Made by a program: the position numbers and the translations under genes
Notes under the pieces: model-generated
Seen by the model: the letters and a program-made list of their open reading frames with translations, nothing else
The model's database searches: none
What the model was told of the DNA's origin: nothing
Origin: Acidimicrobiia bacterium
GTDB lineage: Bacteria; Actinomycetota; Acidimicrobiia; IMCC26256; JAGNEX01
Length of the DNA stretch: 64,000 bases
Reading direction: 5' to 3'
Assembly: GCA_020637365.1 (NCBI GenBank)
Contig: JACJWE010000001.1
Location: 898,001 to 962,000 of the forward strand
In this document: in pieces, positions 34,373-43,824 of the stretch
Layout: every line of letters starts with the position of its first letter
Numbering within the stretch: the first letter of the stretch is position 1

Positions 34373-35350
34373 ATGCACGCACCAGACGGCTTTTTGGCCC
34401 CTGGGGTCGCCGCGGTGACGGCTGTCATCTCGATCGCTGTGACGTGGCTTTCACTCCGGATGGTCGCCGACAACTTGGCCGATCGATACATACCCCTTGC
34501 TGGCGTTACCGCAGCGTTCGTGTTCGCAGCGCAGATGGTCAACGTTCCCGTCGGTGCAGGCACAAGCGGACATTTGCTCGGTGGTGCACTCGCTGCGCTT
34601 CTGCTCGGACCGTGGCTTGGTTCACTCGTCGTGACGGTAGTCGTGCTGGTTCAGGCGCTGGTCTTCGCCGACGGCGGCGTCACCGCTCTGGGCTACAACG
34701 TGTTGAACATGGCAATCGTGCCCGCCTTCTCAGCTTGGGCGATCTTCGGCGCGGCAAAGGCCGTCTTTCCGAAAACTCGGGGCGGTGTCGTGGGCGCAGG
34801 TGCGATCGCGGCAGGACTATCGGTGGTGCTCGCCGCTGGCGCATTCTCGGTTGAATGGCTATTCGGCGCGACCGCGGGAGTCCCCTTTGACCGACTGTTT
34901 GGCGCGATGGTCAGTGTCCACGCAGCGATCGGTGTCGTCGAAGGCCTGATTACCGGCCTCGTCGTGGCAGCGGTTCTGAACGCTCGGCCCGATATCGTCG
35001 AGGCAGCACGCGGTGTTCCCGATCTCTCGACGAGTTCTCGAGCGGTCGGGATGAAGCCGTTCTTGGTCGGCGCGTTCTTGGCTGCCGTCGTGTTGGCGAT
35101 CGGCGTGAGCCAGTTCGCCTCCTCCTCGCCCGATGGTCTTGAGACCGTAGCTGCGCAGCAAGGCATCGATGAGGCCGCACGCCAGCACGCGTTAGCTAAC
35201 GGCGTGTTTGCTGATTACGCGACCGACGGCGTCGGCAACGAGACGATGTCACTCGCCGTGGCGGGTTTCACCGGGGTGATGACAACACTGGTCGTAGCCG
35301 GGGGGATGCTCGTCTCTGCCCGGGCGCTGCGCCAGCAGGGGATGAGCTAG
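34373..35350 (+). CDS. cbiM: ECF cobalt/nickel transporter substrate-binding membrane protein, CbiM with fused PDGLE (CbiN/NikN-like) domain
   Basis: Integral membrane protein that captures Co2+ or Ni2+ for an ECF-type importer. In this family Met1, His2 and His67 bind the metal. Taking the ATG at 34373 gives MHAPDGFL and places the histidine of GAGTSGHLLGG at exactly residue 67, which decides the start; upstream ATG 34364 and GTG 34343 are in frame but would bury the N-terminus. It has about eight hydrophobic helices. The C-terminal part contains SPDGLETVA and a final helix, as in the small CbiN/NikN subunit, fused here. It is followed directly by cbiQ. Confidence 0.9.
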   Translation: MHAPDGFLAPGVAAVTAVISIAVTWLSLRMVADNLADRYIPLAGVTAAFVFAAQMVNVPVGAGTSGHLLGGALAALLLGPWLGSLVVTVVVLVQALVFADGGVTALGYNVLNMAIVPAFSAWAIFGAAKAVFPKTRGGVVGAGAIAAGLSVVLAAGAFSVEWLFGATAGVPFDRLFGAMVSVHAAIGVVEGLITGLVVAAVLNARPDIVEAARGVPDLSTSSRAVGMKPFLVGAFLAAVVLAIGVSQFASSSPDGLETVAAQQGIDEAARQHALANGVFADYATDGVGNETMSLAVAGFTGVMTTLVVAGGMLVSARALRQQGMS

Positions 35351-36118
35351 GTGTCAGGACCGCATCGTCATCTGCATCTTCACGGCGACAACCCGGCAGC
35401 ACGGCGGGCACCTGAGGCCAAACTTGCCGGTCTGTTTCTGTTCGTATTGCTGGTTGCGCTGACCCCCACTCGTTGGATGATCCCAATCGGGGCGGAGGCG
35501 GTCATCGTCGGGCTGACCGTGGCTGCCGCATCGCTTCCCTGGCGCGTCGTGCTGCGCCGGTTGGTCACCATCACGCCCTTCATTGCGTTCGCGTTTTTGC
35601 TGCCCTTCGTCGTCAGCGGTCCGCGTATGGCCGTCGGCCCCCTACATCTGTCCCAAACCGGATTGTGGAACGCATTTGGCATCGTCTCTAAGGCGATCAT
35701 CGGGGCGTCAGCCACCATTGTGGTGGCATCGACGACGTCGGTTCCCGACGTCGTCACCGGGCTGCGCAAACTGCATCTACCGGCCGTGATCGTGACGATC
35801 ATGTCGTTCATGTGGCGGTATCTCGACCTGATCGCCGCCGATTCGGGTCGCATGCGACAGGCGATGTCCGCCCGCGGATATCAGCCACGCTGGCTGTGGC
35901 AGGCCCGTCCGCTTGCGAATGCCACCGGTGCGCTCTTTGTGCGCTCGTACGAACGCGGCGAACGCATCCACCAGGCGATGCTCGCCCGGGGATTTGATGG
36001 CGTGATGCCCGAGCCATCGAGAACGCGGCCCGTGACAGGAACGGATTGGGCTATCAGCTTGCTCCCAGCGGTTGGCGCAGCGGTGGCGCTCATCATCGGA
36101 GCTTGGTATGGCTCGTGA
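35351..36118 (+). CDS. cbiQ: ECF transporter transmembrane protein CbiQ (EcfT family)
   Basis: Membrane coupling component that links the metal-binding CbiM to the CbiO ATPase. The 255-residue product has about five to six hydrophobic helices and the cytoplasmic coupling motifs MRQAMSARGYQPR and ERIHQAMLARGFDG (Ala-Arg-Gly type). A His-rich N-terminus, HRHLHLHGD, may bind metal. The GTG start immediately follows the cbiM stop, implying translational coupling. Confidence 0.9.
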   Translation: MSGPHRHLHLHGDNPAARRAPEAKLAGLFLFVLLVALTPTRWMIPIGAEAVIVGLTVAAASLPWRVVLRRLVTITPFIAFAFLLPFVVSGPRMAVGPLHLSQTGLWNAFGIVSKAIIGASATIVVASTTSVPDVVTGLRKLHLPAVIVTIMSFMWRYLDLIAADSGRMRQAMSARGYQPRWLWQARPLANATGALFVRSYERGERIHQAMLARGFDGVMPEPSRTRPVTGTDWAISLLPAVGAAVALIIGAWYGS

Positions 36119-36323
36119 GCGGGGCAACCTCATGGGACCAAGCAAGCGGCCTTCCCCAGCGGTTCCAGTTCGGTCTTGCCGTCCCGTCGCGGACGGTGCT
36201 GACGACGATGTTGGCGCTGATCGCGGCTTGTGGGCGATCCTTCCCACAAATCCGTATCGATCAGGGGGGCTGGCCAGCAGCGAGATTGGAGCCGGCGAGC
36301 GTTTGGCTGAGCCGCGATGTTGA
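36108..36323 (+). CDS. Doubtful small frame between cbiQ and cbiO
   Basis: The 198 bases between cbiQ and cbiO carry a 71-codon frame starting ATG 36108 inside the end of cbiQ. Its TGA lies inside the first codons of cbiO (ATGTTGA), a coupling-like overlap. The product has no recognisable domain or membrane segment. It may only mark read-through into cbiO. Weak support. Confidence 0.22.
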   Translation: MARERGNLMGPSKRPSPAVPVRSCRPVADGADDDVGADRGLWAILPTNPYRSGGLASSEIGAGERLAEPRC

Positions 36324-37045
36324 GAGTCGACGCGCTTTCTTATAGCTACCCGGGATCGACCGCCAAGGTACTCGAGGATGTGAGCTTGGCCCTCGACGCC
36401 GGTGAACGCGTGGCATTGGTGGGGCCGAACGGATCGGGCAAGACGACGCTGGTACTCCATCTCAACGGTCTTCTCGGGGACCACGACGGATCGGTACAGG
36501 TGTCGGGCATCGCATGTACGAAACCGAAGCTGAAGGAGATTAGGCAACGCGTTGGCCTGCTGTTCCAAGATCCGAACGATCAACTCTTCATGCAGACGGT
36601 GCGCGACGACGTTTCGTTTGGTCCGGCCAACCTCGGGCTCGACAAGTCCGAGATCGAACGGCGCGTCGAGGAATCATTGCGTTCGGTATCGGCATCACAT
36701 CTTCTCGATCGGGCACCTCATCATCTCAGCGGTGGTGAGCAACGACGTTGTGCCATCGCAACCGTGCTCGCTATGCGACCCGATGTGTTGGTCTTCGACG
36801 AACCGACCGCTGGACTGGACCCCAAAGGCTGCCTGGAGTTATCAGATCTTCTCAATGGTTTAAGTCAGACGCAGCTGATCGTGACCCATGATCTGCCGTT
36901 CGCTCTCGCGACATGCCCCCGCACGTTGGTACTGCAGGAGGGATCGATCAAAGCGGATCTGTCGACCCGCGACCTCATCAGCGATCCAGAACTGCTCGAA
37001 CGACACGGACTCGCTCTACCGTTCGGCTACGTCGCTCCGCGCTGA
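36317..37045 (+). CDS. cbiO: ECF transporter ATP-binding protein CbiO
   Basis: Cytoplasmic ABC ATPase powering metal import. The 242-residue product has Walker A GPNGSGKT (36-43), Q-loop LLFQDPNDQLF (the FQDPxxQ form typical of ECF/CbiO ATPases), signature LSGGEQRR, Walker B VLVFDEPTAGLD and the H-loop VTHDLPFA. It completes the cbiM-cbiQ-cbiO set. A 198-base gap separates it from cbiQ. Confidence 0.92.
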   Translation: MLRVDALSYSYPGSTAKVLEDVSLALDAGERVALVGPNGSGKTTLVLHLNGLLGDHDGSVQVSGIACTKPKLKEIRQRVGLLFQDPNDQLFMQTVRDDVSFGPANLGLDKSEIERRVEESLRSVSASHLLDRAPHHLSGGEQRRCAIATVLAMRPDVLVFDEPTAGLDPKGCLELSDLLNGLSQTQLIVTHDLPFALATCPRTLVLQEGSIKADLSTRDLISDPELLERHGLALPFGYVAPR

Positions 37046-37255
37046 GCGACCTGAGGTGAAACCTTTCCGTGGGTTCGTTACAGCGGATCAGCGGGGTCCA
37101 TCTGCCGAGTTTTGTGAGGCAACGTCCCAGCACGATGCGTGCGGCAGTACGCTTCTAGGCTTCGTTCCGGATGGCTGCCGCGAGCCGCCCGCGGACCGCC
37201 GAGGCCTCGCCACGCGAGAACACCACCCGAATCTCTGAGGAGTTGCTCACCCGTG

Positions 37256-37597
37256 ATGTCTGAGCCGAAGAATCCAACCGATCAGACCGCCGACTATCGC
37301 TTGGTAAACGACGAGGGTGCTGGGCAGTACCAACTCTGGGTGGGGACCGATCTGGCATCCCTTGCCCAGTACGTGCTCGAGGGCGACATCGTCGACTTTG
37401 TCCATACCGAAACCGAGTCGGGTTTTACCCATCGCGGGCTGGCGACGACCCTGGTCAAGCACGCCCTCGACGACGTGCAGCGCCGTGGCCTCAAAGTCCG
37501 TCCGTACTGTGAGTTTGTGAGGGACTTGATCGCCGACCACGCTCAGTACCTCGACCTTGTTGATGATCCCGAACGGTTCGGCTTGACGCCCAAATAG
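37256..37597 (+). CDS. GNAT-like N-acetyltransferase, small
   Basis: A 113-residue protein of the short Gcn5-related acetyltransferase group (YidJ/COG2388 type). Characteristic segments are VDFVHTETESGFTHRGLATTLVKHALDD, with the acetyl-CoA loop in RGLATTL, then GLKVRPYCEFVRDLI. Probably acetylates an amine; substrate unknown. ATG 37256 is chosen. A GTG one codon earlier better fits the distance to GAGGAG at 37238-37243. Confidence 0.8.
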   Translation: MSEPKNPTDQTADYRLVNDEGAGQYQLWVGTDLASLAQYVLEGDIVDFVHTETESGFTHRGLATTLVKHALDDVQRRGLKVRPYCEFVRDLIADHAQYLDLVDDPERFGLTPK

Positions 37598-37608
37598 GCG
37601 GTTCAAGG

Positions 37609-38805
37609 ATGTCTCATGAGGACCCGACCCAACCCAGCACACAGCGCGGTGCGATAAGCAACCCGGAAGATCACGCTGGCTCACCTGGCGGTTCGAGCAA
37701 CTCCCCCAGCCTCAGCAATCAACTCGCCGACATGGCAGAGAATCGACTGGCTCCGGCCTGGCTGGAGCGAACAGGTCGTTCCAGTTGGGCGTTTCTCGGC
37801 ATCGCAGGCGCGGCGATCCTCATCGTCTTGGCACTAACGTGGATGCGCGCCATCGTCGTACCCCTCGTATTGAGTGCGTTTCTCGCCGTGGTGTTCGCGC
37901 CGATGGTCGACTGGCTAGAGGCTCGCAAAGTGCCTCGAAGCATCGGCGCGGTCCTGGTCATCGTCATGATTGCTGCGGTGTTTGCCGTGACGGCGTGGGT
38001 TGTGTCGTACGGAATTACCCAACGCTCGGACGAGCTGAGTTCCGCACTCGATGATGCTCAATCACAAATACAGGACCTCGCCGACAAGTTCAACCTGAAC
38101 AACATCCTCGACGAGATGCGCAACGACGGCGATTCGGCCGGGACTTTCCTCTCCGGCGGGGTGGGTGCAGCGGTGACCGGCACATTGAGCTGGCTCATCG
38201 GGCTGGTTTCGGGCCTGATCTTGGGGATCATGCTCCTCTACTACCTGCTCAAAGACGGCCACGGCTTCGCCAGCGCGATGGTTCGACGGAGTTCGCCGAC
38301 GGCAACGGCCCAAGCACAGCGCATCCAGGACAAAGCAACCGCATCCATCCGCTCGTATTTTCTCGGCCGCAGCATTCTGGCGGTAGCACAAGGCGCGGCG
38401 GTCGCACTCCTGCTTTGGCCCATGGGCGTTCCGCTTCCAATCGCGGCGGGTCTGGTCAACGTCGTTGGGGCATACGTTCCTTATCTCGGAGCGTGGGTTG
38501 GCGGTGCGTTTGCGGTCGTCATGGGCTTGGCTGGTGGCGGGCTCAGTCTGGCCTTGTGGTCGCTCTTCGTCGTGCTCTTTGTCAACCTCGTGCTGGAGAA
38601 CGTCCTCGAACCGAAGGTCATGGGTTCGACGATGGACTTGCCGCCAATCGTGGTGCTGCTGGCAACCGTGGCCGGCGGTCTCATGGCAGGGCTAGTCGGC
38701 TTGGTGTTGGCCTCGCCTTTGGTGTCGATCATGATCGTGGTGTATCGCGAGGCGAAGCAGTCGGGCTTCTTTTCGCCTGCTGGGGTACGACGACCACCGT
38801 CCTGA
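37609..38805 (+). CDS. AI-2E family transporter (PerM/YdiK type)
   Basis: A 398-residue polytopic membrane protein. A disordered N-terminus (about 60 residues) is followed by two to three helices, a periplasmic-type coiled region (about 120-170), and the conserved C-terminal core with PSPIAAGLVNVVGAYVPYLGAW-like sequence and MGSTMDLPPIVVLL. The family includes proposed AI-2 exporters and sodium/proton antiporters, so the substrate is unknown. It begins 11 bases after the acetyltransferase stop, so the two may be an operon. Confidence 0.87.
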   Translation: MSHEDPTQPSTQRGAISNPEDHAGSPGGSSNSPSLSNQLADMAENRLAPAWLERTGRSSWAFLGIAGAAILIVLALTWMRAIVVPLVLSAFLAVVFAPMVDWLEARKVPRSIGAVLVIVMIAAVFAVTAWVVSYGITQRSDELSSALDDAQSQIQDLADKFNLNNILDEMRNDGDSAGTFLSGGVGAAVTGTLSWLIGLVSGLILGIMLLYYLLKDGHGFASAMVRRSSPTATAQAQRIQDKATASIRSYFLGRSILAVAQGAAVALLLWPMGVPLPIAAGLVNVVGAYVPYLGAWVGGAFAVVMGLAGGGLSLALWSLFVVLFVNLVLENVLEPKVMGSTMDLPPIVVLLATVAGGLMAGLVGLVLASPLVSIMIVVYREAKQSGFFSPAGVRRPPS

Positions 38806-38889
38806 CGGGTCTCCGCGCGGGTCTCAACGAACGATCTCCGACTCCCAGGGAAGAGTCCTCACCGCGCCGCAAGCTGACATGCGGGGTCG

Positions 38890-40035
38890 TTATGCTGATT
38901 CGATCCGACGGTGCTCAGCGACGAGCATCATCAGGACGACACCGTCGATGGCGGCCAGCAACACGATTCCGTCGAGGGATCGTGACACAAGACCCAACAG
39001 CACCAATGCGGCGGCTCCGGCGATTCGCTCGTAGGCCCACACGCCGAGCGCTCGGCGGACCTCGATGACGATGCTGACCAAGAAGGTGGCCAAACCGGCG
39101 ATGAGGAGTACGCGAAACGCAGTTCCCACCGGTTGGGAGGGATGCAGCGCAAGTCCTTCGAGCCCCACGGCGGTCGCTATCACCCCCGCGACGAGCGGCA
39201 GGTGCGCATAGGTGTAGACGTCACGAGCGAATCGCGCGCGAGACACGGGATTTTGGACTTGGACATGTTGACGCTCGATGGTGTGTGACGGGCGGTCAAA
39301 GTAGCTCCACCAGCACAAACAGGCCAGAGTCCCCGCCGCGATCAGCGCCGTGAGCAGGTTGGCGGACAGTCCGTGACCGTCCTCGAAGGAGTGAGTCACC
39401 GCTGCACCGATCGCAACGATGACCTCCCCCAAGGCCACGATCACGATCAACCCATGTCGTTCGGCGAAGTGACCAGGTCGGACCAGCCACTCGGTTTTGC
39501 CCGCCTGCACCGTTCCGTAGACGACGATGACCATTGCCGCGACCCAGATCACCTGGCGCGTCCCACCGGATGCCAGTGCGCCGCCGATCATCACCACCAT
39601 TGCGATCAGGGTAGGAAGTGACCAGGTCAGCAGCGATCGTCGAACCTCGGTCTCGTCTGCGACGCCGAGAAACATGGTGATGAGCGCGATCGTCATGATC
39701 ACCGACAACGACACGGCGAAGACGAGTCCCCCATCACTCAACGCGGTCGTGACCGAAGCCCCCATCGGGATACTTGCCACCGTCGCTACCAGGAAGATCA
39801 GGCGAACCGGCCGGGTGTTGCCCGCAACGGCATTCGCCGACCACGTGAACTGTGTCCACGGCAGCCACATCATGACCAGCAATAGACCCGCATCCCGAAC
39901 GGTTGCCCAGTCGGGGTGATGCACCAGCATCCCAACCAGCTGTGAGAACACAAAGACATAGGCCAGGTCGAAGAACAGCTCGACGGGATCTGCGGTGAAG
40001 TCGGACTGTCGGTCGGGGATCAATATCGCTTTCAT
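38890..40035 (-). CDS. Low-temperature-requirement protein A (LtrA) family membrane protein
   Basis: A 381-residue protein with about ten to eleven hydrophobic helices. It contains the family motifs VELFFDLAYVFVFSQL near the N-terminus, AERHGLIVIVALGEVIVAIG in the middle, and WWSYFDRP. ATG at 40035; the frame extends far upstream without family similarity. Function of LtrA proteins is not firmly established. A second family member is encoded at 44352-45644. Confidence 0.88.
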   Translation of the reverse strand: MKAILIPDRQSDFTADPVELFFDLAYVFVFSQLVGMLVHHPDWATVRDAGLLLVMMWLPWTQFTWSANAVAGNTRPVRLIFLVATVASIPMGASVTTALSDGGLVFAVSLSVIMTIALITMFLGVADETEVRRSLLTWSLPTLIAMVVMIGGALASGGTRQVIWVAAMVIVVYGTVQAGKTEWLVRPGHFAERHGLIVIVALGEVIVAIGAAVTHSFEDGHGLSANLLTALIAAGTLACLCWWSYFDRPSHTIERQHVQVQNPVSRARFARDVYTYAHLPLVAGVIATAVGLEGLALHPSQPVGTAFRVLLIAGLATFLVSIVIEVRRALGVWAYERIAGAAALVLLGLVSRSLDGIVLLAAIDGVVLMMLVAEHRRIESA

Positions 40036-40406
40036 GGGTCGCAAGCGTAACGAGCACCCATGCTGGCGTCGCGCTGGGAGAGGTCTGGCCCACGACCCGA
40101 CGTTCTTCTGCCGGTATCGTCGCTGGCCACCGTACGTCCCGTTGATGATCGCGGCGTGCTGTTGACTCCGCGATGCGGTGTACAGGGACGTTGAAGTTGT
40201 ACAGTTTGTTCCTGGGTTGCGTCGATTCGCACATCGACAATCGACCCCGACACCATCCACCCAAGTAACACGCTGGAATGCGTCGGACCCCGATGCTTGG
40301 TCCGACCGCCAGAGGACATGTTGCGAGGAGCACCCATGGCACGTCCTCGTCAGGAGATCGATTCTCATCCAACCCGCCGATCGCCGAGCGGATCGACAGC
40401 ACCGAC
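40036..40406. promoter_or_regulatory. Divergent intergenic region with paired TGTACAG sites
   Basis: This 371-base gap lies between divergent LtrA and flavin monooxygenase genes. TGTACAG occurs at 40179-40185 and 40198-40204, 19 bases apart on the same face of the helix to within about half a turn. Each contains the palindrome TGTACA. This could be a regulator site. No gene or terminator is evident in the rest. Confidence 0.3.
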
Positions 40407-41925
40407 ATGGTGACCGTGCCCGAGGTACATCAGGAACCGGCGCAAGGCTCCGGGTCCTCCGGCAGCTCTGAGGCCGGTCGCACCTATCAAGTTGTGATCA
40501 TCGGCAGCGGTTTTGGCGGTCAGATCGCGGCGATGTCGCTACTCAAGCGCGGCAACAAGGATTTTTGCATCCTTGAACGACGCGACTTTATGGGCGGTAC
40601 CTGGTGTCAAAACACATATCCGGGCGCGGCGGTCGACGTCCCCTCACCGCTCTACTCGATCGCGCGCGAACGCTTTGCTTGGTCTCAGATGTTCGCCGAT
40701 CAGGCCGAACTTGAGCGTTACACCAACGGCGTCATCGACAAGTACAACCTCAGGGGTTTCACTCGTACCAGAACCAACGTCGAGCGACTCGAATGGGTAG
40801 GCGACCGGTGGATCATCACGATCACCGACGGCGCTCCCATCGAGGCGCGGTTCGTGATCAACGCAACGGGTCCGCTGAGCACACCGGTTGTTCCCGACGT
40901 ACCAGGGCGAGACACTTTTGGAGGCGACAGCTTTCACACCAACAATTGGGATCACACCGTCGACTACAGGAACAAGCGGGTGGCTGTCGTGGGGTCGGGC
41001 GCGAGTGCGGCTCAAGTGATACCGGCGATCCAACCCGACGTGTCGGAACTCCACGTGTTCCAACGCACACCGCATTGGGTGATGCCGCGACACGATCACA
41101 CCTTTACGCCGTGGCAGCGGTTCGCCCTGAGGTCGTCCATTGCCCAACGAGCCTTGCGCACCTGGATCTATTGGTCACTCGAAAGTCGCGTGATCGCATT
41201 CAAGTATTCCCACGGGATCATGAAACGTATGGCCCAGGCACCAGCGTTGCAGCACCTTGAAGCGCAGATCGAAGATCCCGACCTCCGCAGCGATCTAACA
41301 CCGGAATACACCATTGGATGCAAGCGGATCATTCTGTCGAGCACGCTGTATCCGGCACTCGCGGCTGACAACACAACTCTGCACACCGCTGCGGACGGCA
41401 TCGATCACATTGACGAGTCGGGGATCGTGACCGAGTCGGGCAGACATCTCGACGTCGACGTCATCGTGTGGTCGACCGGATACGACGCGACCGACGGCAT
41501 GATTACCTATCCCGTGGTCGGCCGTGATGGTCACAAACTCGCCGAAGAGTGGAGCGAATTTCCGCGCGTACCTCGGCACATCGATTCCCTACTTTCCCAA
41601 TCTCTTTATCGTGACCGGTCCGAATACCGGGATTGGGCACACGAGCGCCCTATTCGTCATCGAAGCGCAGATGGAGTACATCATGCGAGCGCTCGACCAC
41701 GTGAGGTACAACAACGCCACAGCAATCGAGGTGTTACCCGATGCGGAGCGCGCGTACACCGACATGATCCACCGAGAGATGGAACAAACGGTCTGGAAGT
41801 CCGGTGGATGCAACTCGTGGTACCAGTCAAAATCTGGACATGTCATTGCCATGTTCCCCGGGTTTTCCTTTAGTTTTCGGCTGATGGCGCGCTTCTTTCG
41901 GGCGAGTCACCATCATCTTTCGTAG
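40407..41925 (+). pseudogene. Baeyer-Villiger/flavin-containing monooxygenase, frameshifted near the C-terminus
   Basis: FAD/NADPH enzyme inserting oxygen into ketones or oxidising heteroatoms. From ATG 40407 the main frame has VVIIGSGFGGQIAA (FAD), the fingerprint-like GGDSFHTNNWDH, VAVVGSGASAAQVIP (NADPH) and the linker VWSTGYDATDG. Near 41545-41600 the frame breaks after EEWS. The next frame supplies RAYLGTSIPYFPNLFIVTGPNTG and the C-terminal 100 residues to 41925. A gain of one or loss of two bases explains it. Repaired length is about 505 residues. The SDR downstream may act on the same substrate class. Confidence 0.85.
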
Positions 41926-42020
41926 GTTCAGCCGTAACCCCTATCCGCTGACCTTTTCTGGCGGCCTCTGAGTCGGTCACTCAGGTCGATTTACGGACAA
42001 CACAAGGTTGAAAGCACAAC

Positions 42021-42911
42021 ATGAGAAACATCAGTGGCAAGGTAGCGGCGGTCACGGGCGGTGGTAGCGGTATCGGTCGAGCATTGGCGTTGCGGCTTGC
42101 GCGCCGAGGTTGCCATGTCGCCCTCGCTGATATCGATGAAACGGGACTGAACGAAACCCTCGACATGCTGGGTGCGTATCCAGTCGACGCGTCCGCAACC
42201 GTGCTCGATGTCGCTGACGAAGCTGCCGTCTTTGCCTGGGCAGAAGCGGTGGTGGCGGACTTTGGCCAGGTGAACCTGGTGTTCAACAACGCTGGTGTGG
42301 CCCTCGCTGGCACGGTGCGTGACCTCTCGCTCGACGATTACCGCTGGATCGTCGATATCAACCTCTGGGGTGTGATCTACGGCACGAAGGCCTTTCTCCC
42401 ATATCTGGAGGCATCAGGTGAGGGTCACATCATCAACATTTCCAGCGTGTTTGGGCTCACCGCGCAACCGTTGATGAGCGGCTACAACGCGACCAAGTTC
42501 GCGGTGCGCGGCTTTACCGAGTCGTTGCGGCAGGACCTCGAACTCACAGGGTCCTGCGTCTCGTGCACATGCGTCCACCCCGGTGGAATCCAGACGAACA
42601 TAGCGAAGTCGTCACGGATGGACCAGAGCACACAGTCCGTTACGGGATCTTCCTCATCATCGTCACGGTCCGATTTCGAACGCACATTCATCACATCTGC
42701 CGATTCGGCCGCTCGTCAGATCATGCGCGCCGTCGAGATGAACAAGCGACGTGTTCTCGTCGGACCCGACGCGAAGCTCTATGACCTTGTCGCTCGGATC
42801 GCGCCGACCGGCTATCAAAAGGTGTTCACCTCAGTCATCAGGCTCCGCCGCTGGCGCAGTAACGATTCGGCACCCGTGCAGAACGCGACGCGCCCCGCTG
42901 TCTCTGTGTGA
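42021..42911 (+). CDS. Short-chain dehydrogenase/reductase
   Basis: A 296-residue classical SDR. It has TGGGSGIGRALALRLA (cofactor), NNAGVALAG, NISSVFGL with the catalytic Ser, and YNATKFAVRGF with Tyr/Lys. A Ser-rich insert SSSSSSRS around residue 215 and a basic C-terminal extension are beyond the usual fold. It follows the flavin monooxygenase by 95 bases on the same strand and ends in a strong terminator. It probably oxidises an alcohol to a ketone for the monooxygenase, or reduces its product; this is inferred. Confidence 0.88.
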   Translation: MRNISGKVAAVTGGGSGIGRALALRLARRGCHVALADIDETGLNETLDMLGAYPVDASATVLDVADEAAVFAWAEAVVADFGQVNLVFNNAGVALAGTVRDLSLDDYRWIVDINLWGVIYGTKAFLPYLEASGEGHIINISSVFGLTAQPLMSGYNATKFAVRGFTESLRQDLELTGSCVSCTCVHPGGIQTNIAKSSRMDQSTQSVTGSSSSSSRSDFERTFITSADSAARQIMRAVEMNKRRVLVGPDAKLYDLVARIAPTGYQKVFTSVIRLRRWRSNDSAPVQNATRPAVSV

Positions 42912-42947
42912 CGAGGTGAAATATCCCCCAACAGGGGACTGAACAAC

Positions 42948-42990
42948 ATGAGGGGTCCGATACGGCATCGTGCCATTTCGGACCCCTCAT
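42948..42990. terminator. Bidirectional hairpin terminator
   Basis: ATGAGGGGTCCGA (42948-42960) pairs with TCGGACCCCTCAT (42978-42990), 13 perfect base pairs, with a smaller GGCA/TGCC stem inside. It is followed on the plus strand by TTGGTTGTGTT. It lies between the convergent SDR and coiled-coil genes and can serve both. A smaller TCCCC/GGGGA hairpin sits just ahead at 42924-42938. Confidence 0.8.
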
Positions 42991-43053
42991 TGGTTGTGTT
43001 ACTGGAGCGACATGCGCCGGGCCTCGTCAAACAGGCTCCTGTCGCTATAGGGC

Positions 43054-43437
43054 CTACTTGGCGTCGGTAGCGCTTTCGCCCGAGTCGTTCCAGGCCTTGT
43101 CGACGCTCGCCTTGAGATCGTCGAGTTGCTGGTCGACCTCTTTGCGGATGGCATCCCACTGCTCTTCGCCTGAGGCCTTCGCTTCCTTGAGCTTGGCGCG
43201 CGTGGCGGAAGCGGAATCGTTGAGGGCAGCGATTGCTGGATCGATCGAGGAGGTTTGCACTGCGCCGTCGGCGGTCTTGGTCGCTGCCTTGAGGTCGATC
43301 CTCGCTCGCAACAGTTCCATACGCGTCACACCGAGGTCGATGCTCAGCTGTTGAACTTCTTCAACGACGCGGCGCATTTCGCGTTCGAGTTCATCGAGTC
43401 GTGCATCTTGTTGGTCATCATTGTTGAAAACACCCAT
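43054..43437 (-). CDS. Small acidic coiled-coil protein, unrecognised
   Basis: A 127-residue soluble protein. Residues 10-55 form a heptad-like helix (ARLDELEREMRRVVEEVQQL), and residues 75-120 form a second charged helix. There is no membrane segment. ATG at 43437 has AAAGGA about seven bases upstream. It is near a GlsB-like stress membrane protein on the same strand, but no function is evident. It resembles small phasin-like or apolipoprotein-like helical proteins only in composition. Confidence 0.65.
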   Translation of the reverse strand: MGVFNNDDQQDARLDELEREMRRVVEEVQQLSIDLGVTRMELLRARIDLKAATKTADGAVQTSSIDPAIAALNDSASATRAKLKEAKASGEEQWDAIRKEVDQQLDDLKASVDKAWNDSGESATDAK

Positions 43438-43540
43438 TGGGAAATCCTTTGTGTGAATAGGACGGCAAGTGACGTCGTAGATTTAGATGGAATGAAGAAG
43501 TGCGGTAAGGCCTAAATGGTCGCCCCGGTGCAGGACAACA

Positions 43541-43798
43541 TTAGTGTGCTCGGCGTCGATACGCGTGGTAGCCAGCGGTCACGATCAAAGCACCAATGAA
43601 CGAACCTAACAACCCCGAAGCATGAATCTTGAGTCCATCGCCAAAAAGCAAGCTACCGAGCATCCCTCCGACAAAGGACCCGGCGATCCCAGCGACGAAC
43701 GCTAGGGTCCAGTCGACTTCGTACATGTCGCCCCCAAGGACGATCTGAGCCAACCAACCAGCTGCGATACCAATAACAAGAATTGCGAGAAGAATCAT
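43541..43798 (-). CDS. GlsB/YeaQ/YmgE family stress membrane protein
   Basis: An 85-residue membrane protein with three hydrophobic helices. Glycine-rich stretches GIAAGWLAQIVLGG and GIAGSFVGGMLGSLLFGDG are diagnostic of the transglycosylase-associated/YeaQ family. The family is linked to general stress; its exact activity is unknown. It lies 103 bases upstream of the coiled-coil gene on the same strand. Confidence 0.85.
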   Translation of the reverse strand: MILLAILVIGIAAGWLAQIVLGGDMYEVDWTLAFVAGIAGSFVGGMLGSLLFGDGLKIHASGLLGSFIGALIVTAGYHAYRRRAH

Positions 43799-43824
43799 GC
43801 GGGCAGCCTACACGGCGCGGGCAC

